64,000 bases of DNA from Kumtagia sp052180275 (GCF_052180275.1 NZ_CP197465.1:1178001-1242000), one strand, 5' to 3'. Shown: positions 34,504 to 44,459, numbered from the stretch's first letter. The notes: a model not told the origin generated them from the letters alone. Translations and numbers: made by a program.

Positions 34504-34707
34504 TCAGCGCCTCTTCGCCGGCCCTCCCGGGATCGCGGTCGACGTCACTGAAACGGGGTCGCTGGCGGGGAAGGAATCCTCAAGGCCTTCTTCCAGTTCC
34601 TCTTCCAGCAGGTCCTTCTCGTCCTGCTGCGGATCGGCCTTCGGATCGCCGGCCTTCGGATCGCCGGCCTTCGGCGTTTCTTCACGCTTGCCGGTTGGAT
34701 CTGTCAT
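34504..34707 (-). CDS. Small acidic protein with KAGDP repeats
   Basis: This 67-aa hydrophilic protein's N-terminal half has a short tandem repeat (KAGDPKAGDPKADP) built on a 15-bp DNA repeat. The second half carries a conserved-looking segment LLEEELEEGLEDSFPASDPVSVTSTAIPGG that I recognise from many small uncharacterised proteins of rhizobia. No membrane or catalytic feature is seen. It is separate from the lpd gene (about 145 bp, convergent geometry absent). Function unknown. Confidence 0.7.
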   Translation of the reverse strand: MTDPTGKREETPKAGDPKAGDPKADPQQDEKDLLEEELEEGLEDSFPASDPVSVTSTAIPGGPAKRR

Positions 34708-34851
34708 GGCCGCGCTCCGTTTCCGTTTCGGGTATGATGCGGATACCGGACGGCCGCGTCAACCGGAGGCATGCGTGCGGCGAGTCTACCGGAACGGGTT
34801 CACGGGAAGCAGGTCGAGAAATCAGGGGCCATCGGCATTGCGCATCCGTCG

Positions 34852-36249
34852 TCAGATATGCAGCGCCTGGCCGAGCGCTTTAAGTGCCGCCTCCTGGAAA
34901 GCTTCGCCCTGCGTCGGGTGCGAATGGATGGTGCCGGCGATGTCCTCCAGCCGGGCGCCCATCTCGATCGCCAGGGCGAAGGCGGCGGAGAGTTCCGAGA
35001 CGCCCTGGCCGACCGCCTGGATGCCCAGAACCAGGTGGTTGTCGGCGCGGGCGACGACGCGGACGAAACCGTCCTCGCCGTGCTTGGTCATGGCGCGCCC
35101 GTTGGCGGCGAAGGGAAACACGCCGATCTTGACCTCGCGCCCCCCAGCCTTTGCTTCGTCGGGGGGCAGGCCGGCGCTGACGATCTCCGGATCGGTGAAG
35201 CAGACGGCGGGGATGCAGCGCTTGTCCCAGTTGCGCTTGTGGCCGGCGACGATCTCCGCCACCGTCTCGCCCTGCGCCATGGCGCGGTGCGCCAGCATCG
35301 GTTCGCCGGCGACGTCGCCAATGGCGAAGACACCGCGCATCGAGGTGCGGCACTGGTCGTCGATGCGGATGAAACGGCCGGTCCGGTCGAGGTCGAGTTC
35401 CTCAAGCCCCCAGCCCTCGACCGCGGGTTTTCGCCCGACGGCGACCAGGATTTTTTCCGCCGCGATGTTTCGCGTTGTGCCGTCGGCAGTCTTGACGATC
35501 AGTTGATCGGTCTTCGGCTCCAGCCCTTGCGCCTTGGCGCCGAGCAGAACCTCGATGCCGAGCGCGGCGAGGCGCTTGCCGACCGGCTTGGTCAGCTCGG
35601 AATCGTAAAGCGGCAGGATGTGGTCCAGCGCCTCGACCACCGTCACCTTGGCGCCGAGCTTGGCGAAGGCGATGCCGAGTTCCAGCCCGATGTAACCGGC
35701 GCCGACCACGGCAAGCGTTTCCGGCACGGATTTGAGCGACAGCGCCTCGGTGGACGAGATCACCGGGCCGCCAAATGGCATCGACGACAGTTCCACCGGC
35801 ACGGAGCCCGTGGCGATCACCACCGTCTCGGCACGGATCACCTGCGTGCCGGTCTCGGTTTCCACCTCGACCGTCTTGCCGTCGCGGAATTTCGCGAACC
35901 CATGGACGGATTTGACATTGGCCTTCTTCAGCAGGCCGGCGACACCATTGGTCAGCCGGCCGACGATGCGGTCTTTCCACGCGACGGTTTTCGCCAGATC
36001 GATCGCCGGTGCGGACAGCGAGATGCCCACGGCGCTCTTGCCCTCGGCCGCCAGGCGCACCGCCTCGAATTCTTCCGCCGCATGGATCAGCGCTTTGGAG
36101 GGGATGCAGCCGATGGTGAGGCAGGTGCCGCCCGGTTTTTTCGCCTCGACGATGACGGTGTCGATGCCCAACTGTCCGGCGCGGATGGCGCAGACATAAC
36201 CGCCTGGTCCGGCGCCGACGACGAGGAGCTTGCAGGAGATTTCTTTCAT
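34852..36249 (-). CDS. lpd: Dihydrolipoyl dehydrogenase (E3)
   Basis: This 465-aa FAD flavoprotein reoxidises the lipoyl arm of the 2-oxoacid dehydrogenase complex with NAD. The FAD motif is VVGAGPGGYVCAIRAGQLG at residues 10-28, the redox disulfide is C43/C48 in GGTCLTIGCIPSKAL, and the NAD motif is VVGAGYIGLELG. The C-terminal interface carries the catalytic His-Glu pair in IHSHPTQGEAFQEA. All functional residues are in place. It overlaps the small monooxygenase-like gene by 4 bp and is the last gene of the bkd operon, so it is the E3 dedicated to the branched-chain complex. Confidence 0.95.
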   Translation of the reverse strand: MKEISCKLLVVGAGPGGYVCAIRAGQLGIDTVIVEAKKPGGTCLTIGCIPSKALIHAAEEFEAVRLAAEGKSAVGISLSAPAIDLAKTVAWKDRIVGRLTNGVAGLLKKANVKSVHGFAKFRDGKTVEVETETGTQVIRAETVVIATGSVPVELSSMPFGGPVISSTEALSLKSVPETLAVVGAGYIGLELGIAFAKLGAKVTVVEALDHILPLYDSELTKPVGKRLAALGIEVLLGAKAQGLEPKTDQLIVKTADGTTRNIAAEKILVAVGRKPAVEGWGLEELDLDRTGRFIRIDDQCRTSMRGVFAIGDVAGEPMLAHRAMAQGETVAEIVAGHKRNWDKRCIPAVCFTDPEIVSAGLPPDEAKAGGREVKIGVFPFAANGRAMTKHGEDGFVRVVARADNHLVLGIQAVGQGVSELSAAFALAIEMGARLEDIAGTIHSHPTQGEAFQEAALKALGQALHI

Positions 36250-36590
36250 CGAAGTCGCCTCTGATCATCCAACTTGTCGGCAAGCACGATCGGTTCCGTC
36301 TCGACCAGCCTCAGCGACCGGACCATCGCCGAGGTCGACGCCTTGTATTCGAGGAAATGCGGTGTCCGCAGATGGGCTTGGTAGGCGCCCTGGTCTGCAT
36401 AGACCTCGAAAATCCTGATCTTCTCGGGGCTTTCCTTGACGGCCAATGCGTAGAGAGCCAGCACGCCTTCCTCCAGCCGGATCGACGCTTCGATCTCTCG
36501 CGAAAGCAACGCCTTGTAGCTCTCGATCTGCTCGGGATCGATCTCCAGTTCCGCGATCCGTACGATCGGCTTTCCTGTCGGGGGCGGCAC
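36246..36590 (-). CDS. Antibiotic-biosynthesis-monooxygenase-like (ABM) small protein
   Basis: This 114-aa protein is of the dimeric alpha-beta barrel (ABM) fold: VRIAELEIDPEQIESYKALLSREIEASIRLEEGVLALYALAVKESPEKIRIFEVYADQGAYQAHLRTPHFLEYK, with the typical R-L-E-x-G-V-L and H-x-x-T-P-H-F patterns. Members range from quinol monooxygenases to heme-degrading enzymes; none is a known part of a 2-oxoacid dehydrogenase. It begins at a GTG with TGAGGA as SD, which itself overlaps the E2 stop, and overlaps lpd by 4 bp, so it is fully embedded in the bkd operon. Confidence 0.85.
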   Translation of the reverse strand: MPPPTGKPIVRIAELEIDPEQIESYKALLSREIEASIRLEEGVLALYALAVKESPEKIRIFEVYADQGAYQAHLRTPHFLEYKASTSAMVRSLRLVETEPIVLADKLDDQRRLR

Positions 36591-36599
36591 GCGTGGTCC

Positions 36600-37967
36600 T
36601 CATCCCTCCAGAAATATCATCGCCGGGGTCTCCAGCAGCGTCTTGATGCGCTGGATGAACACCGCCGCATCCCAGCCGTCGACCACGCGGTGGTCGAAGG
36701 AGGAGGAGAGGTTCATCATCTTGCGCGGGATGAACTGCGAACCGTCCCACACCGGCCGCATCATGATCTTGTTGACGCCGACGATGGCGACTTCCGGATG
36801 GTTGATCACCGGCGTCGTCGCCACGCCGCCCATGGCGCCGAGCGACGTGATGGTGATGGTCGAGCCGGACAGTTCCTCGCGCGTCGCCGTACCCGTCTTT
36901 GCGGCCTCCGCCAGCCGGTTGACCTCGGCGGCGCAGTCGAACAGATCGCGCGCCTCGGCGTGGCGCACCACCGGCACCACCAGCCCGGCCGGCGTCTGCG
37001 CGGCGATACCGATATGCACGGCGCCGTGGCGGTGGATGACGCCGGCCTCGTCGTCGAACAGCGCGTTGACGCCCGGCTGTTCCTTGATCGCCTTGACCAT
37101 GGCGCGCATCAGGAAGGGCAGGATGGTCAGCTTCGGCCGGTCGGCCTTCTTCTCGGCGTTGAGTTTTGCCCGCAATTCCTCAAGGCCGGTGACGTCGATC
37201 TCCTCGACATAGGTGATGTGCGGGATACGCGATTTCGAAAGCCGCATTTTTTCCGCGATCTTCCGGCGCAGCCCGACGATCTTGATCTCCTCGACCGTGT
37301 CGTCCGGCGTGAGGCCGGCCGGGCGCGTCGCTTGCGGGCCGCGCGACAGGAAGGCATCGAGGTCTTCGTGGGAAATGCGACCCGCCGGGCCGGAGCCTGC
37401 GACTTGGCGCAGGTCTATGCCGGCTTCTTTTGCGCGCAGGCGCACGGCGGGAGAGGCCAACGGTTTTTCGCCGGCGGGCCGGGGCGCGCCTGCTGGGGGT
37501 GTCGCTGACGCGGTACCCCCACCCCTAACCCCTCCCCACGAGGGGGAGGGGAATCCGGGTTGCGTGGCTTTGGTGTCGGGAGACCTTTGCGGTTCAGTTG
37601 TTTTGGTGGCAGCGGCTGGTTGTGCCCCTCCTCCTTGTGGGGAGGGGTTAGGGGTGGGGGTCTCTTTCTTTCCAGTCGGCTCCAACTTTGCTTCGGCGAC
37701 TGTGCCGGCCATCACGTTGTCTTCGCCTGCCACCTTGATGCGCACGATCGGCGAACCGACCGCCACCGTCTCGCCGATCTCGGCGCCGACCCACGAGACT
37801 TCGCCCTCGACGGGGGAGGGGATTTCGACCGTCGCCTTGTCGGTCATGACGGCGGCGAGCAGCGAATCCTCGCGCACCAGATCGCCGACCTTCACATGCC
37901 ATTCGACAAGCTCGGCCTCGGCCACGCCTTCGCCGACGTCGGGGAGTTTTATGACGTGCTCGGCCAT
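36600..37967 (-). CDS. bkdB: Branched-chain 2-oxoacid dehydrogenase E2 (dihydrolipoyl acyltransferase)
   Basis: This 455-aa E2 core carries the swinging lipoyl arm and transfers the acyl group to CoA. The N-terminal lipoyl domain (residues 1-80) has the modified lysine K44 in VMTDKATVEIP. A peripheral-subunit-binding domain follows near residues 172-210 (ASPAVRLRAKEAGIDL, VAGSGPAGRISHEDLDAF). The catalytic acyltransferase domain ends with the DHRVVDGWDAA active-site His/Asp motif. Between lipoyl and binding domains, residues about 103-151 are encoded by a palindromic DNA element read in frame. The gene starts 3 bp after the E1beta stop. Branched-chain specificity is inferred from E1 and gene order. 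Confidence 0.92.
   Translation of the reverse strand: MAEHVIKLPDVGEGVAEAELVEWHVKVGDLVREDSLLAAVMTDKATVEIPSPVEGEVSWVGAEIGETVAVGSPIVRIKVAGEDNVMAGTVAEAKLEPTGKKETPTPNPSPQGGGAQPAAATKTTEPQRSPDTKATQPGFPSPSWGGVRGGGTASATPPAGAPRPAGEKPLASPAVRLRAKEAGIDLRQVAGSGPAGRISHEDLDAFLSRGPQATRPAGLTPDDTVEEIKIVGLRRKIAEKMRLSKSRIPHITYVEEIDVTGLEELRAKLNAEKKADRPKLTILPFLMRAMVKAIKEQPGVNALFDDEAGVIHRHGAVHIGIAAQTPAGLVVPVVRHAEARDLFDCAAEVNRLAEAAKTGTATREELSGSTITITSLGAMGGVATTPVINHPEVAIVGVNKIMMRPVWDGSQFIPRKMMNLSSSFDHRVVDGWDAAVFIQRIKTLLETPAMIFLEG
37515..37661. repeat. Inverted-repeat element inside the E2 coding sequence
   Basis: Two 37-bp arms (37515-37551 and 37625-37661) are inverted copies with 35 of 37 positions matching. Each arm contains its own hairpin (CCCCTCCCC and GGGGAGGGG). 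The block is read in frame as PTPNPSPQGGG and PSPSWGGVRGGG with a spacer between. This is the translated form of a palindromic repeat widely seen in intergenic DNA of alphaproteobacteria; here it lies in the flexible E2 linker. Confidence 0.88.
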
Positions 37968-37969
37968 GC

Positions 37970-38983
37970 TCACGCCTCCATCGTTTCGACGAATGCCCGG
38001 CCGACGCGCGCCGGGCCAGGGAAATAGTCCCATTCCTGGGCGTGCGGATAGGGCGTGTCCCAGCCGGTAACGCGCATGACCGGCGCTTCGAGGTGATAAA
38101 AACAATGGCGCTGTACCAGCGCCGCAAGCTCTGCGCCAAAACCGGAGGTCAGCGTCGCCTCGTGGACGACGGTGCAGCGGCCGGTCTTCTTCACCGAGTT
38201 GACGATCACGTCGAGGTCGAGCGGCAGCAGCGTCCTCAAGTCGATGATCTCGGCGTCGATGCCGGTCTCCGCCGCCGCAGCCTCGGCCACGTAGACCATG
38301 GTGCCATAGGCGAGCACCGTGAGGGCGGAGCCCTCGCGGCGGATAGCAGCCTTGCCGAGCGGCACGGTGTAGTGGCCGTCGGCAACCTCGCCCAGCGGAT
38401 GCTTCGACCAGGGCGTTACCGGCCGCTCGTGATGGCCGTCGAAGGGGCCGTTGTAGAGCCGCTTCGGCTCGAGGAAGATCACCGGGTCGGGATCCTCGAT
38501 CGCCGAGATGAGAAGGCCCTTTGCGTCATGCGGATTGGAGGGCACGACCACCTTCAGGCCCGACACATGGGTGAACAGCGCCTCCGGGCTCTGGCTGTGG
38601 GTCTGGCCGCCGAAAATGCCGCCGCCGGTCGGCATGCGGATGACGATCGGGCAAGTGAACTCGCCGTTGGAACGGTAGCGCAGGCGCGCCGCCTCGGAGA
38701 CGATCTGGTCGTAGGCCGGATAGACGTAGTCGGCGAACTGGATCTCGACGCAGGGCTTCAGGCCGTAGGAGGCCATGCCGATGGCCGCGCCGACAATGCC
38801 GAGTTCGTTGATCGGCGCATCGAAGCAGCGGGCCTTCCCGTATTTCTGCTGCAGGCCGGCGGTGCAGCGGAAGACGCCGCCGAAATAGCCGACATCCTCG
38901 CCGAAGACGACGACACGCTCGTCGCTGCCCATCGACACGTCCATGGCGTCGCGGATCGCCTCGATCATGGTCTTGCGGGGCAT
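37970..38983 (-). CDS. bkdA2: Branched-chain 2-oxoacid dehydrogenase E1 beta subunit
   Basis: This 337-aa beta subunit of the thiamine-diphosphate-dependent E1 decarboxylase has a transketolase-like pyrimidine domain (MIEAIRDAMDVSMGSDERVVVFGEDVGYFGGVFRCTAGL, with FDAPINELGIVGAAIGMASYGLKPCVEIQFADYV). A transketolase C-terminal domain follows (LTVLAYGTMVYVAEAAA, TLTSGFGAELAALVQ). The family Glu that activates ThDP is in FGED/NELG regions. It starts 4 bp after the E1alpha stop and ends 2 bp before E2. With E1alpha it decarboxylates 2-oxoisovalerate, 2-oxoisocaproate and 2-oxo-3-methylvalerate. Confidence 0.94.
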   Translation of the reverse strand: MPRKTMIEAIRDAMDVSMGSDERVVVFGEDVGYFGGVFRCTAGLQQKYGKARCFDAPINELGIVGAAIGMASYGLKPCVEIQFADYVYPAYDQIVSEAARLRYRSNGEFTCPIVIRMPTGGGIFGGQTHSQSPEALFTHVSGLKVVVPSNPHDAKGLLISAIEDPDPVIFLEPKRLYNGPFDGHHERPVTPWSKHPLGEVADGHYTVPLGKAAIRREGSALTVLAYGTMVYVAEAAAAETGIDAEIIDLRTLLPLDLDVIVNSVKKTGRCTVVHEATLTSGFGAELAALVQRHCFYHLEAPVMRVTGWDTPYPHAQEWDYFPGPARVGRAFVETMEA

Positions 38984-38987
38984 TGTG

Positions 38988-40235
38988 CTACACCCCCGCC
39001 TGCTGGCGCTGGCGCCTGAGATGCGGCGGCATCTCGGCGTAGACGCCTTCGAACATGTCGCGCACCGAAGGTTTTCCGCCGGCATGCAGCGTGCCGTGGC
39101 TTTCCGCTTCCTTCTGTGCGGCGATCACGGTGTCCAAAATCTCGGCCTCAGCCTGCTTGTGGCGCTCTTCCGACCAAGCGCCGAGCGAGATCAGATGCGC
39201 CTTCAGCCGCAGCACAGGGTCGCCCAGCGGCCATGCGGAAGACTCCTCCTTCGGCCGGTAGGCGGAGGGATCGTCGGAGGTCGAATGCGCGCCGACGCGA
39301 TAGGTGACGTATTCGACCAGTGTCGGCCCCAGATTTTTGCGCGCCCGTTCCGCTGCCCACTTCGCCACGGCGTGGACGGCCAGATAGTCGTTGCCGTCGA
39401 CGCGCAGCGCCGGAATGCCGAAGCCGAGGCCCCGCGCGGCAAAAGTGCCGGAGCCGCCCCGCGCAATGCCCTGAAAGGTCGAGATCGCCCACTGGTTGTT
39501 GACGATGTTGAGGATCACCGGCGCGCGGTAGGTCGATGCAAAGACAAGCGCTGCGTGGAAATCGCTCTCGGCGGTCGAGCCGTCGCCGACCCAGCCGGCG
39601 GCGATTTTCGTGTCGTTGCGGATGGCGGACGCCATCGCCCAGCCGACGGCCTGGATGAATTGCGTGGCCAGATTGCCGGAGATCGAGAAGAAGCCGAAAT
39701 CCTTGGCCGAATACATGACCGGCAGTTGCCGGCCCTTCAGCGGGTCGCGCTCGTTGGAATAGATCTGGTTCATCATCTCGACCATCGGGTAGCCGCCGGC
39801 AATCAGCAGGCCAGCCTGGCGGTAGGTCGGGAAATTCATGTCGCCAGGCAGCAGCGCCTGGCGGAAGGCGCAGCTTACTGCCTCCTCGCCCATGTGCTGC
39901 ATGTAGAAGGAGGTCTTGCCCTGCCGCTGCGCCATCTGCATGCGCGCGTCGAAGGTGCGCAGCGTCATCATGTGGCGCAGGCCTTCCAGAAGCTCGGCCG
40001 AGGTCAGCGTGCCGGCCCATGGGCCGACGGCGTTGCCGTCACGGTCGAGCACGCGGATGATGGAATAGGCGAGGTCGCGGATATCGCGCGGATCGACGTC
40101 GATCTCCGGCCGCGGCACGGAGCCGGCTTTCGGGATCGGCACGTTGGAAAAATCGGGCGTGCCGCCCGGCCGAACTTCCGGCTCCGGCACGTGCAGGCTG
40201 AGCGGCGTGTTTCCAACCGAAGCGTCTCGCGCCAT
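38988..40235 (-). CDS. bkdA1: Branched-chain 2-oxoacid dehydrogenase E1 alpha subunit
   Basis: This 415-aa alpha subunit of E1 binds thiamine diphosphate. The ThDP motif begins GDGSTAESDFHAALVFA and ends VNNQWAIST. The phosphorylation-loop region is YRVGAHSTSDDPSAYRP, typical of branched-chain enzymes. The MARDAS start at 40235 has a GGAGG SD; the frame extends to 40343 without support. It is the first gene of the operon and is divergent from a membrane cyclase gene across about 270 bp (40236-40506), which holds the operon promoter; I see no bkdR/Lrp-type regulator gene there. Confidence 0.94.
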   Translation of the reverse strand: MARDASVGNTPLSLHVPEPEVRPGGTPDFSNVPIPKAGSVPRPEIDVDPRDIRDLAYSIIRVLDRDGNAVGPWAGTLTSAELLEGLRHMMTLRTFDARMQMAQRQGKTSFYMQHMGEEAVSCAFRQALLPGDMNFPTYRQAGLLIAGGYPMVEMMNQIYSNERDPLKGRQLPVMYSAKDFGFFSISGNLATQFIQAVGWAMASAIRNDTKIAAGWVGDGSTAESDFHAALVFASTYRAPVILNIVNNQWAISTFQGIARGGSGTFAARGLGFGIPALRVDGNDYLAVHAVAKWAAERARKNLGPTLVEYVTYRVGAHSTSDDPSAYRPKEESSAWPLGDPVLRLKAHLISLGAWSEERHKQAEAEILDTVIAAQKEAESHGTLHAGGKPSVRDMFEGVYAEMPPHLRRQRQQAGV

Positions 40236-40506
40236 GACCGCATCCTCCCAGGCCGCGTTCGTCCGACCATAGCGGCAGCGTGCCCTCAAATCGCGTCGAA
40301 TTGCAACGTGGTGCGTCGAATCCGGATTGCGAAGGACAGGCAAGCCGCTATCTCAGATGGAGTCTAAGGGAATCCAGCCGAAAGTTCTTTTCGATGATGG
40401 CCTCGTCTCGGCAATATTCGCTCGCTTCCGGCGTCGCGCCCGGCCGGTTCATTGCCGCCTCGCTTTGCAGCGCTCGGACGGGTCGCGCCAATGCCGGAAT
40501 GGCCGA

Positions 40507-42267
40507 TTGAGCGCCCAACCCATCCCCACGGATCGCCAGGCGGGGAGCGACCGCTCGTCCTCGTCGCGCGCACGCCTGCGAAAGCTGCGGCTGTGGACCG
40601 GCCAGGTGCTGTTCCTCTACACCTTCATGCATTTCCTCAACCACGCCTTCGGCATCCGCTCGGTCGAAGCCATGCAGGCCGCGGCGAGGGTCCTGCTTTC
40701 CCCATGGCAGACCGTGCCGGGCCAGATACTGCTTTGCGGCGCTCTGCTGATCCATGCCGGGCTTGGGCTGCGCGCCTTCTACAGGCGCAGACACCTGCGC
40801 ATCCCTGCCACCGAGGCGGTCCAGCTTTCGCTGGGGCTCATCATCCCGCTGCTGCTCATCGCCCATGGCGCAGGCGTGCGCTATGCGGAGAGCGTCCAGG
40901 GCCTCGAGATCGACTTCGACCGCGTCGTCTATGCCTATTGGGTGGCCGATCCGTTCTTCGGCCTGCCACGCCAGTTCCTGCTGCTGATCGTCGTGTGGAT
41001 CCACGGCTGCATCGGCATCCGCGCCTGGCTGCGGTCGAAATCATGGTACGCGCGGGCCGTGCCGGCGCTGACCGCGCTGGCGACGCTGGTGCCGGTGCTG
41101 GCGATCCTTGGCTTCATCAATGCCGGCCTCGACATGCGCGAACTGGCCGCCGCCAGCCCGGAACTGCTTTCGCCGCATGTCGTCTACGTGCCTGGCAGCG
41201 AGCAGGCCGAGAAAGGCGCGGCGGTCGGACGGTTCGTCGACCGGCTGACGCTCGCCTATGCGTTGCTGCTCGCCGGCGTCGTCGGCCTGCGCGCGGCGCG
41301 CGACTGGCACGCGGCGCGTTTCCGCTCGGTGCGCATCACCTATCCGGGCGGGCGCGTGGTCACCGTGCCGGTTGGCTACAGCGTGCTGGAAGCGAGCCGC
41401 TGGGGCGGCATTCCGCATGCGTCGGTGTGCGGCGGGCGAGGGCGCTGTTCCACCTGCCGCGTCGACGTGATGGCCGGCGGTGAAAGTCTGCCGCCGCCGG
41501 GGCCGGACGAGTTGCGGCTCCTGTCGCGCATCGGTGCGCCGCCCTCGGTGCGGCTCGCTTGCCAGATCCGGCCGGAGAGCGACCTGGCGGTGGTGCCGCT
41601 GGTCCATTCACAGACGCCGACCCTGCAAGGCGAGGCGGCGCTCGGCATGCCGGCCGGCGGGCGCCGGGAGGCAAGGGTCGCCGCGCTTTTTGTCGACCTC
41701 CGGCAGTCGACGCGGCTGGCCGACGACCGCCTTCCCTACGATACGCTGTTCATCGTCGAGCGCTATATCCAGGCGGTGTCGGCCGCCGTTCAGGAAGGCG
41801 GCGGCCAGGTCACCAATGTCGCCGGCGACGGCGTGATGAGCGTCTTCAGCGGCAAGGGATCGCCGGAAGCCGCCGGCCGCGACGCCTTCCGCGCCGCGCT
41901 GAAGCTCTGGGACGGCGTCGACGCGCTGAGCGAGCAACTGCGCGAGGAACTGTCCGAGCCGTTGCGCATCGGCATCGGCCTGCATGTCGGCGTCGCGGTG
42001 ATCGGCGTCGGATGGGAGGGCGGCATCGACGGCATGCCTTTCCTGGGTGACACCGGCAATGTCGCGGCGCGGCTGGAAGCCCAGACAAAACGCCTCGACG
42101 CCACCATGGTGGCGTCGCGCGAAGCGGTGACGCTGGTGGCGCGGAGCGGCGACCTGCCGGAATTCACCACGGTCATGCTGCCCGGCAAGCAGGAGCCGAT
42201 GGAGGCGGCGTGCTTCCGGGAGAGCGGCGAGTTGCGCGAGATATTGCGCGAGAGGGCGGCCGCTTGA
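40507..42267 (+). CDS. Membrane cyclase with cytochrome-b-like, ferredoxin and class III cyclase domains
   Basis: This is a three-part protein. The N-terminal half has about six helices with well-placed histidines (H42, H46, H83, H120, H166 counted from the TTG start), resembling heme-binding membrane anchors of succinate dehydrogenase type. Next comes a 2Fe-2S ferredoxin domain with Cys at 308, 314, 317 and 352 (SVCGGRGRCSTCRV, LACQI). Last is a class III cyclase domain with VAALFVDLRQSTRLAD and TNVAGDGVMSVFSG and a partner loop MPFLGDTGNVAARLE. It probably makes cAMP under redox control. The start is uncertain: the frame opens at 40327, but the TTG at 40507 fits the protein best. Confidence 0.88.
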   Translation: MSAQPIPTDRQAGSDRSSSSRARLRKLRLWTGQVLFLYTFMHFLNHAFGIRSVEAMQAAARVLLSPWQTVPGQILLCGALLIHAGLGLRAFYRRRHLRIPATEAVQLSLGLIIPLLLIAHGAGVRYAESVQGLEIDFDRVVYAYWVADPFFGLPRQFLLLIVVWIHGCIGIRAWLRSKSWYARAVPALTALATLVPVLAILGFINAGLDMRELAAASPELLSPHVVYVPGSEQAEKGAAVGRFVDRLTLAYALLLAGVVGLRAARDWHAARFRSVRITYPGGRVVTVPVGYSVLEASRWGGIPHASVCGGRGRCSTCRVDVMAGGESLPPPGPDELRLLSRIGAPPSVRLACQIRPESDLAVVPLVHSQTPTLQGEAALGMPAGGRREARVAALFVDLRQSTRLADDRLPYDTLFIVERYIQAVSAAVQEGGGQVTNVAGDGVMSVFSGKGSPEAAGRDAFRAALKLWDGVDALSEQLREELSEPLRIGIGLHVGVAVIGVGWEGGIDGMPFLGDTGNVAARLEAQTKRLDATMVASREAVTLVARSGDLPEFTTVMLPGKQEPMEAACFRESGELREILRERAAA

Positions 42268-42325
42268 ATGCCGGGCATTGCTTTGATGCGGCAAGCCGAC
42301 GATCGATGGAAATACTGCCCTCAAC

Positions 42326-42349
42326 AAAAAAGCGGAGCAATTGCCCCGC
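42326..42349 (-). terminator. Rho-independent terminator of the atp operon
   Basis: On the minus strand, GCGGGGC pairs with GCTCCGC around an AATT loop (42332-42349) and is followed by six T. It lies 30 bp after the atpC stop and 58 bp past the converging cyclase gene. It is a classical terminator. Confidence 0.85.
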
Positions 42350-42378
42350 CTCTTCAACCCGCCGATGTCAGCGATGGA

Positions 42379-42786
42379 TCAGGCCGGCATGACGGCGCCT
42401 TCCAGCGTGGTCAGCTGGTGCAGGAATTCTTCCGCCTTGGTGCGGGCGGCGTGGTCCTTGGCGTCGCTCAGGTCTTCGCGTGCTTCCTGGATGCGGCGGG
42501 CGATCTCCGACTTGTCGATGTTCTTCACCGAAACCGCCGATTCGGCGAGCAGCGTGCAGCCTGTCGGCAAAATGTCGGCGAAGCCGCCGAACACGACGTA
42601 ACGTTCCTTCTCGCCGGAAACGGTGTTCACCGTGACGACGCCCGGCTTGATGGTGGTCATCACCGGCGCATGGTTGGCCATCACCGTCATCTCGCCTTCC
42701 GTGCCTGGAATGACGACGGATACGACCTTCTCGGAGACAAGGAGGCGCTCCGGCGAGACGAGTTCGAATTGGAAAGATTCAGCCAT
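42379..42786 (-). CDS. atpC: ATP synthase epsilon subunit
   Basis: This 135-aa epsilon subunit of F1 is part of the rotating central stalk and an intrinsic inhibitor. The N-terminal beta-sandwich is visible as FQFELVSPERLLVSEKVVSVVIPGTEGEMTVMANHAPVMTTIKPGVV, then a C-terminal helical pair (VKNIDKSEIARRIQEAREDLSDA). It is the last gene of the operon. The roughly 100-bp gap to atpD is filled by heptamer repeats rather than by a promoter-like sequence. Confidence 0.96.
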   Translation of the reverse strand: MAESFQFELVSPERLLVSEKVVSVVIPGTEGEMTVMANHAPVMTTIKPGVVTVNTVSGEKERYVVFGGFADILPTGCTLLAESAVSVKNIDKSEIARRIQEAREDLSDAKDHAARTKAEEFLHQLTTLEGAVMPA

Positions 42787-42793
42787 TCAAATT

Positions 42794-42886
42794 TAGCGAA
42801 TAGCGAATAGCGAATAGCGAATAGAAGTCGCTGTCAGCGTTCGCAAAAATCCCTATTCGCTACTCCCTATTCGCTATTCGCTTCTA
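42794..42886. repeat. GCGAATA heptamer repeats forming a cruciform
   Basis: Between atpD and atpC four tandem TAGCGAA units (42794-42821) are followed, after about 28 bases, by the inverted sequence CTATTCGC repeated with small changes (42853-42886). The two blocks can pair into a long hairpin in the operon mRNA. No coding capacity is seen. Confidence 0.82.
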
Positions 42887-44404
<1,518 letters not shown>

Positions 44405-44459
44405 GTTACCTCTATCCTTCCGACATTGGCGCCGAAACGCCGCATTTCTCTCGTGACGC

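Noticed and set aside
42794..42886. Tandem repeats resembling a mini CRISPR
   Set aside because: Units are 7 bp, contiguous, without unique spacers, and no cas genes are near.
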